Below, one piece after another: positions 31,573 through 42,533 of a stretch of 64,000 nt of DNA. Origin of the DNA: Ephemerocybe angulata (Eukaryota; Basidiomycota; Agaricomycetes; Agaricales; Psathyrellaceae); NCBI GenBank assembly GCA_013368325.1, contig JAACJK010000061.1:310001-374000 (forward strand). Reading direction: 5' to 3'. Below the pieces are notes generated by a model. That model saw nothing but the letters and a program-made list of their open reading frames with translations. It made no database searches and was not told the DNA's origin. Each line of letters opens with the position of its first letter. The first letter of the stretch is position 1. Made by a program: the position numbers and the translations under genes.

Positions 31573-34500
31573 CTAAGCGCCCAAACAGGACGGTGAGGTG
31601 CCAATCGGCGCGTGGTAAAGGGCGTGAGCAGAGTGCCTGCCATCAAACGCGCCGTCGCTGGTGGGATATCGACGGCTCAGCAAGTACTGATAGAAGTCAA
31701 CGGCTACATCTGGCGCGTGTCGGTCCCCGATTGACCACATCGTTGCGACCACTCGACGATAACCTGCAGCGAGCATCCCAGCAGCTAGATGAACAGCTTC
31801 GTCGGGGAGCTTCTGAGCACCGGTGCTCGTCTGGCATGCCGAGAGGAATGCGAGGTCGGCGTTCTTGAGGTTCCGCTGAAGTATGCTACCGAGCTCAAGT
31901 GGGCCACTGTGGAAGATGAATCGACTCTTGAGAGGATCCTCCGCATCTTGAGTGGCGTGGCAGGCTAGGTGAACGCTACTGCACGTCTCCATATGATCGA
32001 GGCAACCAGTGGCTGTCAGGCCCATGCCATCTAGCTTCTCCACCCGTATTCCGCCCTTCTTCGTTATGTCATAGATAGCAAGAACCTCCTTCTTAGTACC
32101 TGGAATAGAAGAAACACCATCTGGGCTCGGTTGGCTGGTAATGAATAAGCCAGAGGTTTTCTCTTCGATAAAGGCGCCGCTCTTGACTCGTTCAGTTAAT
32201 GCAGCAACTGTTGGGGTGTATGATGAGACTGCGTAATCGAGGATGCTTTCAGATCCAGTATCTCTGTATATCCCCGCCGCATGGATGGGAAGGAATGATA
32301 AGGGCCCGGTAGGGCACCACCAGATTCTTGGGAGTGCTGCGACGCGTGATTGATGTATCTTCTGCGATACATGGTCAGAGACCAACGCCTTTTTAGACGC
32401 AAAATAAGTGAATGAACTTACCGACACGTTTAGCGCTTTCAGGATTGGCTTCACAATTTCTTTCCACAGCACTCGTAGAATACCCTGAATTACGGTCTCG
32501 CCACGCTTTCCCCTCAAATTGGCGCACCTTATCCCCCTCTCCGTATTCCCGTCACTCTCCTCTATTTCGGAGCTGATAGGATTGTAGCTGCGCAGCTAGA
32601 TCACCCCGGTACTGATTGCATTTCTCGAGCGAAAAATCGGGGAGGGGAATGTGGAATGGTCGACCCTTCCCTGCCTGTAGGGCAATAGCATCGCACCGGC
32701 GTTCATCGATATTGATGACAATGACGGGACCTGATTCCGGAAGGTGTTCAAGGAGGCTAAGCCAATTTAACGGCTTAAGGAAGTTCTCGAACCCGGGAAA
32801 CACCCGCGCTTGATCCAAGAGGCTGTCCCATCGCCGTGCAAGGCTCAAATTATCCTGAGCTTGCTCCTCCAAAGATGTCTTCTCCGACGACGACATCTTC
32901 GTTCGTGAAGGAGTCAGAGCAGAACCAGCTGCGTCGAGTTTCTTTGAAACCTCCAAAATGTTGTCGGTGAGGTGTGGGTCGTATTGGCGCAGGCTATCCA
33001 GTGGTCTCCGAAGATTGGTGAGCTGACCCCAGACGAGGCAGCGGCCCCGTTCGAGCCACTCTAGAGCTTTGTCAGCTCGGTCAATAGTGAACGCTGCGCA
33101 AGCAGCGCGAAGGGGTATCCCTGAACTTTCCTGAAGTTCTGTATAGCGCCGCTGCAGGGTTTGCTCGAGAGTCGCGGTCAGCTCAATCAAGTGGAGGGTG
33201 GTGTCGAAAGCAGGCAGGATTATTGATGGCGGGGCCGGGGGGTAGGCGTCCATAAGAAAACTTGTCCACATTCCTGCTGCACCCAGTTTGACTTGAGGAG
33301 AGCCAGATTTGCAGGTTACGGCCTCCCCGAGCCTGGATATGCCTTCACGGGCGGCATCAACATCTCCGGTTTTCCTATTTGAACGCATTACCAGCGAAAG
33401 GCCGAGCTGACCCAGCCATCTAGACATGTTGCCATGACCATCGGGAGTGAGCCGGACCATTTCTCGTGTCGAAGAAATGACTTCAGAAAGGTCGCTGAGC
33501 TTTTTATTTACTTGGAAGCGATCCTGGAGGGAGGAACACAGGGCACCAATCCAGGAAGGCTTGTCTGCGTGGTCATCCGACGTAAGCCTCACCGCTTCTC
33601 GGTGCATTGCGATGGCCTGATTGATGTCGCGGATATCACCGGTGGAGCTAAAGAGGAGCTCAAGCGAGCTGCCGAGGTTAACGAGACGGGTGGGCATGGC
33701 TGGGTGGTCGTTAGGAGTGAGATCCACCGCTCTCTGCTGGACCGAGATAGCCTCGGCAAGGTCAGGCATTTCCTCCGTGCGGCGGAAGCGTGACCGAAGC
33801 GCCATACCGAGGTTGTTGAGCCAGGAAAGCTTGTTCTCATCGCCAGGCGGACTGAGCTCTAAGGCTTTCCTTAGCATCGCAACCGCCTCGGAGAGATCGA
33901 ATAGCTCCCTCGTGCGATCGTAGCGTGTGTGGAGGGAGAGACCGAGGTCGTGAAGCCTTTGGGGGAGGTCTGAATCATCATCGGGAGTGTGCTCCACCGC
34001 TCTCCGCTGCATTACAATAGCCTCAGAAATGTCATAGATTTCTTCAGTGCGCCGGAAACGTAACTCAAAGCAGGAGCCGAGGCCATTAAGCCAGGAGGGC
34101 ATACCCACATGACCATTGGGAGCCAGCTCCATCAACTTCTGGTACGTTGAAATGGCTTCGTCGAGGGATTGAAGGTCGCCAGTGCGCTCAAAGAGTAACC
34201 TGAGTGAGCTGGCATGGTTTTCGAGACGCTCAGGCATAGCCAGATCACCATCGGGAGTGACCTCCACCGCTCTGCGCATCATTGGAATGGCCTCTAAAAG
34301 GTCAGGCAGCTCCCCTATGCGGTGGAAGCGTGATTGGAGGGAGACACCAAGGACGGTGAGGTATACTGGAATGACCGCCGGGTGTTCATCGGTTGCGAGT
34401 TCGACCGCTCTACGCCCCGCAGATATGGCCTCATCGAGGTCGCGAAGCTCGTCAGTCACGTCAAACCGAGACGAGAATGCGAGAGCGAGGAAGCTGAGTA

Positions 34501-34609
34501 CGACAGGGACGGTCCCATGCCCATCCGGAGTGTGCTCCAGGGCCCTCTGAAGCTTTGATATTGCCTCAGAGCTATCAATGAGGTCTCCCGTTTCTTGAAA
34601 TTTCTCCAT
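31573..34609 (-). CDS. TPR-CHAT protein (caspase-like peptidase domain), with a frame break
   Basis: The first part (34609-32552, about 685 codons) holds about ten TPR-like units of the pattern LxxAIxxxRRAVExTPD...LxxLGxSLxxRFxRT. These repeats mediate protein binding. A helical linker follows (EWLERGRCLVWGQLTNLRRPLD). The CHAT domain lies in 32517-31573, with a 60-base intron (32421-32362) between LNVS and KIHQS. It has WWCPTGPLSFLPIHAAG, the catalytic His in HLACHAT and the catalytic Cys in FLSACQTS. CHAT domains are caspase-like peptidases seen in cell-death and defence modules. The TPR and CHAT frames differ by one base near 32567, with no plausible intron there. After SAHALYHA the protein stops within 11 residues, so the usual C-terminal WxPYxHFG-type end is missing. 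The gene is probably recently damaged. It may also lack 5' exons. Confidence 0.75.
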
Positions 34610-35329
34610 CAACGTCCTGCCATCTTCGTTTGGATTTCAAAGATGGTTAATATTGCACTCATTGTCTATTTAGACCCCTCACCATTTACAAGCCCGTCAG
34701 CAAGTGACCTATGTAATGGTGTGCTCAGGTTCAACGCAGATTATAGGTTGTATCTTAAGAATACGCACGGAATTTTCGTTGTGTCGTTGTCAGCCATATC
34801 AGCGCCAGGGTTGGATTAGGTGAGGGAAGGTTTTGACAGGGTACTCGTCTACAGCCCCACTATATATCTGCATTGCACTGCATTAATTCATGCCATACAT
34901 TCCAAAAATATATCGGTGCTATTACGCAGTCCTCCAAATAAGACGATGCAGTGTCTCGTCGCGCACTACATCCCATGCTGTGTTATGGGCGCTTATGTCT
35001 GCTGACCGCAGAAAAGGTCCCCCTTTGAGCGACAGACACGGAAAAGAGGGCTTCAAGCGTCGAATCTACTGTATCACGCACTTCAACACACCAAACTCAA
35101 AGCAGAATGCCCAGGCGCACAGTAGGCTGCATCGTAACACGGCGCCTATTTCCTGTGACTGGAGGAATATGTCGGTCAATCCGATATGCTGATGAATATG
35201 TACACTTGGGGAAAGAACCCTTAGCTCACAGCCATATACTCCACACCTGTGTGCGATCTGTCTTTCATTTCATATCCTCTCAACAATGCCCAAAAGGCTC
35301 GTTACGGGCAAGTTATAAACTAGCAACTG
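34610..35329. other. 5' flank of the TPR-CHAT gene
   Basis: No supported gene; short frames only. Confidence 0.5.
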
Positions 35330-35395
35330 ACTGCATGAGATAAAAGCAAGATAAAAGCAAGTGTTAGAACGCAACATGATTCCGGCGGGTGGTAG
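35330..35395. repeat. Direct repeat, right copy
   Basis: Second copy of 30331-30383. It contains a local duplication of GATAAAAGCAA. Together the copies bracket the membrane-protein/TPR-CHAT block. Confidence 0.7.
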
Positions 35396-35875
35396 TTGCT
35401 GGGAGGTCGTTCTATCAAAGGTTGTTAAAGTTGAGAGGGTGCAGGAAGACAACATATAAATATGCTACATGCGTATTGCATCACACTGAGTTTGGGCAAA
35501 ATCACCCAGCGGGGCCTGTCGTGGAGCCGGGATATGACTTGTATATAGTAAAAGGCTACCTGTTTACTACCGTCTGGAATGAGAAGCGTGGTTTGTGAGA
35601 ACATTGGAGGTGACACCTACACTGCCCTCCCCTGATTGGACAATGCATGCACGACAGGCGCCCAAGGCCCTCCCATCAATCACAACCCTGTCGTGCATTC
35701 ACCATCTTGATTGAGGTTTGAAAGCGGCTCTCGGCGCTCGCAGAGAATGCCCCTCCGTTTGTCCGTTTTACACATACTTAAGTGTGACAGTAGACATGGT
35801 AAGATGCAGCTTTCATCCGCTGGTCTGTTGAACTCCTCTATTCCCGTTGATTATCATCACCCATATACCGTGACA
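35396..35875. other. Promoter side of WAAG 5
   Basis: No gene seen. Confidence 0.45.
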
Positions 35876-36245
35876 ATGTGCTCCGTCAAGATGATTCTGC
35901 TCGCTATTTTGGGAATCGCTCAAATAACATTCGCCTTTCCACTGGTGCATACCAGAGTGCGAAGAAGTGGTCGACCCAGAATCAATTCGTGGAACTGGAT
36001 CCATGGAGTGGCAGCAGGTGTGAGTCGGTTTAGCCTGTAATCCAGGGCATGGTTGCTACCCTTACTTACCGCTTCTGCAGGGACAGAACTTCTTCCCCTG
36101 GTATGATATGGGAGCTAACAATATATCGCACGAGGAGGGTCCGCGTCCTCATATGCCGACATTATGCGACCCGCGGTGCTGGGCTCAACTTGAAGCCTTG
36201 CATGTCAAGGATCCTGAACCTGTTGGTGAAATTCCACATTCGTGA
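35876..36245 (+). CDS. WAAG-family secreted protein 5
   Basis: Exon 1 (35876-36019, 48 codons) begins MCSVKMILLAILGIAQITFA (signal). It has FPLVHTRVRRSGRPR, with a dibasic RR site, then NSWNWIHGVAAG at the GTGAGT donor. The intron (36020-36080, 61 bases) ends in a good CTTCTGCAG. Exon 2 starts GQNFFPWYDMGANN and ends EPVGEIPHS. It has two Cys in TLCDPRCWAQLEAL and no Lys/Pro repeats. The mature protein is about 100 residues or less. This copy shows the clearest intron of the family and a completely different payload. An in-frame second ATG lies 15 bases downstream. Confidence 0.7.
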
Positions 36246-37151
36246 CGACATCTCGCTGCCCGCCTGGACGTGTATTCTGGTCTGGATCACCGCCCGAGGT
36301 TCAATAATGGATCTCGACGATACACTAACTCTACGCTTAATCGACCCGACACGCGCGAGATGGAAGTAGGGACGAATGTAGGACTAGACGCTTCAAGTTG
36401 GTCCATGGGTTGGAACGATTGGAGGGAGGTTACGTGCAAAGTGTTTAAGGTAGTGCCTAGGATGTTATGTATGATATGTAGTAGCAATGAGTAGGTGCCA
36501 TGCGAAGTGATCCATTGGATGAGTACACCACTTGGGAGATGGAGTCCATGCAAAACGTCCCATGCGCTTGTAGCTTTCCAAAGGCACCCCTTTCACAATC
36601 AGCGCAGCAGTAAACTTGAAACAGGTCAAAGAACCCGTGTGCATGAGCGCTATTCTCCTCGCAAAAAGGATCTGTTATGAAATAAGCATGCTGCGATCCA
36701 CTATACTTCTGAAACTGGACCACAGGTGCAGCTGTATATTCCCGGTTGGTGTTGCATTTCCAAGCACCTTCCGAGTGCCTCCAAAACCTTGCTTCGCGAC
36801 TTGCATCCAGCCTGAACGTATGTCTCGGATTTATACTTGGTGCTCGAAACAAACGAGTATGGATATAAGTATTGGGGCACAGCGCCCGATAGACAATTTA
36901 ATTGCCGTCACCTGATGGAGATCTTTGATTAGAGTTGGGACCTTCCAAAGTACCCTTGTCAAATCAGTAACCCAACAGACATCTGCCATTTTCCATTGTC
37001 CAATCGTTCATCTCCAGAGCGTCACATTGTAACGGCAACACGCGATAGCACATTTAAGGGTCATAGTGTTCGCAGGTCGATAGCACGATCCTCACAGCTG
37101 GTCTGTGGATCCCGAATTCGGTACTTGTCGATCGCCGCACGCTCGTTATAC
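36246..37151. other. Spacer between WAAG 5 and WAAG 6
   Basis: Short frames only, nothing recognised. Confidence 0.5.
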
Positions 37152-38320
37152 ATGATGGCACCTGGATTGCGCCTTCTCCCTCTGACCTTACCTCTTCTCC
37201 TGGCTGGCTCAGGAGCCTTCGAGGCAGCTCTCGGTTTACCGGTCATTCCCCAGGCTCTAACCAGGAGGTATGACCTCAGCGACTGGATGGGAGGTATGGC
37301 AGCAGGTGTAAGTCCAACACCAGATGTACGTCGGTTTGGGCCCCTTGTTAACGAACCTACGCTGCGCATCCAGGCACAAGACTCGCTCGCATTCCTCAGA
37401 ATGGGACAAGACGACGGAGAAAAGCTGAAGAAGGAGAAGGAGGCAAACAAACCGAAGTTCATCAAGCATGACAAGAATCACCCTCCCAAGTTCGATCCCT
37501 CACAAATAAAGAAAAGCGTACCGCCTCCGAAGCCCTTAGTATTCACTCCACCTCCCTCTAAGAACTCTGTTAAACCAAAGCCGCCTCCGCGCCCCCCAGC
37601 GCGCCCAGCGAGTCGGCACGCGCCACCTACACCGAACAAGGCAGGGAAGTCGAACACGAAGCCACGCCCACATCCTCCACCTCGTCCGGCCAGTTGGAAT
37701 GCACCGCCTACACCCAACAAGGCAGGGAAGGCGGGACAGAAGTCGAAGTCCCAGCCACGTCCTCCACCCCGCCCGGCCAGCTGGCATGCGCCCCCACTCC
37801 CAACAAAGCCGGGGGTCCAACGAGGAAGCCGACTCCACCGAAGGTCAATCGTAACAAGTCGCCGCCGCAGAAGAAATACGCGCCGGTAAAGAAGCCCAAC
37901 CATCCTCCCAAGCCGGCGACGAAGCCTAAACCTCAAGCACGCCCGGCTCAGCAGAAGAAACCCGCACCTCACAACAAGGCGCCGGCGAAAGTGTACACCC
38001 GTCCGATGAACAAGCCCAACAAGCCTGCGCCACCGCCCAAGCACAAGAACAATCCACCTCCCAAGAAGCCCGGGAATACAAGTCCCAGAACGCCCCATAA
38101 TACGCCCGCACACCGTGTACAGCAACAGAAGAAGCCGCATACCCCCAGCAAATCGAAAGCCCCTCCGGTCAAGAAGCACACTCCTCCTCCTCCTAAGCAG
38201 AATCCTAAGCCGAACAAACCGCATCCTCCTCCTCGTCCGCATCCGAAGCCCCACCCCGCACCGACCAAAGGCGCACCAGTTCACAAGCCTGCGGCACCCA
38301 AAGCGGGGAAGAAGAAATAG
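37152..38320 (+). CDS. WAAG-family secreted protein 6, long Lys/Pro-rich payload with a one-base frameshift
   Basis: Exon 1 (37152-37307) begins MMAPGLRLLPLTLPLLLAG (signal), then GLPVIPQALTRRYDLSD, with an RR site, and WMGGMAAG before the GTAAGT donor. The intron 37308-37373 is 66 bases and without a stop, so a read-through frame also exists. Exon 2 starts AQDSLAFLRM, then a Lys-rich segment and Pro/Lys repeats. Units of the type RPASWNAPPTPNKAGK occur about three times (37590-37830). In the third unit a run of five C (about 37790) replaces the expected six, shifting the frame. The other frame then continues in the same style to KPAAPKAGKKK and a stop at 38320. The full product would be near 365 residues, very basic. 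The indel is either a true mutation or a base error. Confidence 0.65.
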
Positions 38321-41300
38321 TCGACGTAGAGAAGAAGCCCAGGTTGGAAGAATAGATTCTTTCGTTTGATTTCAGGTTGATTGTCGGTCCCGTTCGCCAA
38401 GTAAGTTGGTTGGTGGTTACATTCCAACAGAGAGCGCAGAATCGCGTCGAAGAGGTGAACAAGAAGTGAAGGGGAAAGGCAAGGGCGACAATTTTGGTGC
38501 GCTGGCGATTGTGACTCGGACCCGGATCGGTGCGTGATGCAATCAGCGATCTAATCTTATCTCCAAGTGCAGCGACGAAGGGACTCAATGTCACTTTCAC
38601 AAGGTGTTCGTCGACGCAGCTCTTAGGGTAAAGGAGTAGCGAGTGTAATTATATGCATCGTCGTTAGTGAGTATTCGGACCAAGGAGTGACGAAAGCAGT
38701 CAAAGTGCTATCCTACAGCTCCGTACTAGCCAGCGAGCCTTCGGGTTCCCAGATGAGCGCCAGACTCCAGTCCAACCAGTCAGCCTTCAACTTACCCGAG
38801 GTATACAAGACTTTCTTGAATCAGCGATGTTCTTCTGTGCCGAAAGAGCCTACCCAGACGCCAGGCGCCTGGAAATAGGTCCGCTTCGACGTGGGCGCTA
38901 ATTTCCAGATTCAGCAAAAAGGCCAGCCGTTGGCCTCTTCTCTTCGAGTCTCTTCACCATGTTTCACCTTCATACACGTATTCGTGTACTCGGGTCTTAG
39001 CTCCAGGGTTACGAACCTTTCGATCACAGAAGGTCTCGTGTATTACCTTAACGCGGACTCGAGCGCCCGTAGACGGGATTTGAGAACACGAAAGCTGCGA
39101 TAGGAAGGGTGATAACGATTAAGCACGATCGGGATATGCGCTGATGGGCGTTGTCGGTGCTTCGGAATTGGTCGGAAGTTTGTATACTGCGGTGGGGCGG
39201 CGAGGTACTCTCGAGCGGATAATGATTGGGGTGATGAGTGGGCGCTAAATATCCATTGAGCGTTGGCAGATCATAAATTCCCAGAATGTGTACATACTCA
39301 TAGCGGTCCAATGCTCAAGGTAGAGATTATGGTACAACTCCAGCGCGCCAATGGCTGTGCGAGGCGTACACTACCGTATGAGTTCGCAACTGTATAGACC
39401 GGAGCAATACAAATAACATCCCCAAGTGCTAACCACAATCTCATCCCAGGATAGATCAAGTTTGAGGTTAAGCATATCAAGGAAGAGTAAATTTGTACGA
39501 TACCGCCATCTTACCCGAAAGTCGCACGTTCATATCCCCCACTATCCTCTCATCATCATCCCAGAACCGCGTCTTCTTCCCCGCCTCATGCCCGCCACTT
39601 GGCGCAACACGCCTTCTAGCACTTACCCACAGTCCCCACGGCACACCGCCGTATCAAAGCACCATGTGTACTGCACTCTTCACCCCCGCTTCTCCACACT
39701 CTTCCTCGAAGCCGACTCCATAATCTCAGTCGTTAGAAGAAGCTTCGCGGGAACGTCGCATAATACTACCATTGGACGCAGCGAAAGCAGCATCTCACCA
39801 TGCTCTTATGCGGCGCTTTTAAGGTCTGACAGAGATTCTTTCGCTGGTACTACATTTCTACGTACGCGTGGCCGGTGGATGCGAGGTTAAAACTGGAGTG
39901 TGGGGGAATGGATGGGCTCCGGACCGAGTGTTACGGCATTCAGCCATCCGGCGCGCCACCACGACGTCGGGCAACAATTGCCACCATCGCTCGTCTCACT
40001 GCTGGACACACGTCTCAGGAGGGAAGGTCAGGTGTACCAGCTTCATAGATGCAGCTTATCTCGCAATGCCGCAGGATTTCAGTAATGAACGTAGAGAATA
40101 TGAAGCTATCCTTCACCGATCCCATCGCGACAGGTCGAAAGATAAGTTATAGGCCGATGGGTGCTGGGTAGGTAGAGTGGGCGGCGCTTTCTCATAGCCT
40201 GAGTAAGTGCCTCGTGTTCGCCACGGCCTACCGTTATCCCGCCTCGAGGCCTTCTGAGATTCGAACCTCGGGTGCGAGAACTGATCGTTCTCCAGCATCA
40301 AGTAGATCTTCCCTTTTCCATAATTAACTGTGAGCTAGTGCACTCGAGCCGCCTACTTTCAGTGTTCCAATCTCGGGTGCCAGAGTATAATACTGGCATT
40401 TATGGAGCGGCGAGGGTACCGAGCCATGGCTAATGGCCGCGGTCGGGCGGATGTAAATCTTATCGGTGGGCACGGTCGCATGTCGGTTCGGATACGGTCT
40501 GCTTTCACACACACACTGTCGGAGCTGATTCAATGACGGACTACAGGCAGAGTGTAGATATGCCTCCCTGTGGCAAGTGTACAGTTCTGCCTGACTGTAT
40601 CGGACAGACACACCTTACGAATTAATCTAAGCTGTTGATACAACGGGCATCTCAGTTCCTCGGCTCTGCTATGCACACCGACACACCCGGCGGCGCACAA
40701 GCACTGTATAAGGAAACATTGGCCCAGAGATGCGATTCTGAGGTTAAGTCAATCTATAACAACTGTACCGTCAGTTCTTACAATCCCTACGATCAGCGCA
40801 ACGTAGAGACTCATCATATCGCACACCGACAGCAGCGCAAAGCCAGCAGCAGAAGAATCGCTAGCGCGGTGTCTGTCTCCATATTAACGGACTGTGAAGT
40901 GGGTCAGGGTCATGCGACCAGAGAGCAGCCACCATGCGATCGTCGATACCCCAACTCGGATAGCGGCCGTCGTGAGGCGCAAGAATTACGGGAAGAACAC
41001 GAGAGCGTGGAAGGAGCGGGGTGAGATAGTAGCTCAACCCTCGGACCGATGCTGGCGGCGAGTGTAGGCCGATTTGAGCTGTGCGAATACTTAATCTTGG
41101 GTGTGGGCAAGGTGTGGGAGTCTGGGAATGAGTTGAATGGGTCGTGGGCGAAGCGGACTGCCCAGGCCTGCTGAGGCCTGAAAGCCAAGATATGCCCGGT
41201 CGGTCAGTAGGTCGGTCAACCCGGGTTTTAGTGCATAGCAAAGGGATAAATAATCCCAGCTCCACTCAATTTGTACCTCTAAGCGTTATCAGAAAGCGAC

Positions 41301-42255
41301 TCCAAGTCTCCAACCGCTGGAGAGTAAAATCTCGCTCGGTATGAATGTGCTAACGGCCCACTATAGTCCAAAAGTGGAGAAGCAATACATAGGAATGGTT
41401 TTTGAATACTCTAAAGCACCATTCGTGCCCCGATAACGCACTCCACACCCTATACCCTCCAACAGTGCACGGTCGCCTAATTTAAGCGCCGGCACGTGGC
41501 CCATCATCAAATCGCACCATCATTCCTTCCGCCATGCCCAACACGACCTAGATCCCCGTTCACATAACTATGTATGTAGACCTTGCTCTGGATCGTCTAT
41601 GCGATGTAAGTGGGTGTGGTGCCCTACCCTTTGAGTTGCACCTCATGCCCTGTCAATCGGGGTCAGCGGGCTGCAAGGGAGCCCGTCGTCCGTAAATGGA
41701 AATGCAGGGTGCGGTATTCAATGAACGATCGAACACGTTGTAGGTGTCTATGAGCGCGTGTACGCATATCTGGCGCCTCCGTGACAGGGCGTTAATGAAG
41801 AGTAAGATAAAGTTACACTGACAGAGATGGCTGAACGTGGGGAGGGCTCGAGCTGGGGTCGAGATTCCGGCGGTCGGTGTGGGGTCCGACTGCCGAGGGG
41901 AGTAGACTACTCCCGCAGCGAGTGGGACAGTTCATTCATTGGTTCGGTGGCGACGCTCGGGGTAGATAATGTAGGTCGTAGGCGTACTGTATATGGACAA
42001 ACGCCTTGCCCTTTGTCCAATATGCTCAACATTTGACAGACGATCGGCGAGTTATTGAAGCCATTGAATGGACTCATTGAGTAAGAAGGACGGACCAATC
42101 TCACATCCTGGCAAAAACTCGAGTCGTCCCTTTCGTTCTTTTCAGTACATATGAGCAGACATAGGATAGCTAAGTTCATGAATATTAACTTAAATAAAGT
42201 CAGATGCGCCATCATCATCATAATCATCACACAACAAAGAAAGGTGAGGCAAAGG
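38321..42255. other. 3.9 kb without a supported gene
   Basis: Overlapping short frames on both strands, none with motifs or splice structure. At 40253-40265 a GGTTCGAATCT on the minus strand resembles a pol III B box but no tRNA folds around it. Confidence 0.55.
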
Positions 42256-42526
42256 AGGACCCCTGGCAGGCGGCCCAGCGGCCACTTCCCAAAACCGGAT
42301 AAAATTTGAAAGATAAGATTACCGATCTCGCGACACAGAGGTATTATGTGTCTAGTAACCTCTGGAGGACATGTGGCTACATCGAGGAAAGGGCCTCTGA
42401 AAGTATGAGGGAGATCGAGGAGTTGACTCCTTTGCTATCCTCGAACAAGTCATTTTTTGCCGCCCCGAAACACGTATTTTCATCCGGTTTCGTGAAGTGG
42501 CCTCTGGGCCGCCTGCCAGGGGTCCT
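42256..42526. mobile_element. 271-base MITE with 7-base target duplication
   Basis: The ends are AGGACCCCTGGCAGGCGGCC on the left and, reverse complemented, AGGACCCCTGGCAGGCGGCC on the right. Inverted similarity runs about 49 bases with four or five mismatches, to the ACCGGAT segment. The direct repeat GCAAAGG flanks both sides (42249-42255 and 42527-42533). Size, inverted ends and duplication fit a MITE, perhaps hAT or Mutator-like (7-9 base duplications). No coding capacity. Confidence 0.85.
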
Positions 42527-42533
42527 GCAAAGG

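Noticed and set aside
37061..38284. Long minus-strand frames opposite WAAG 6
   Set aside because: Shadows of the Pro/Lys-rich coding strand (Gly/Arg/Leu-rich).
40240..40310. GGTTCGAATCT on the minus strand with a nearby GAGAAC/GTTCTC hairpin, like a tRNA
   Set aside because: The T stem does not pair, position 33 is not T, and no A box lies upstream at the right distance.
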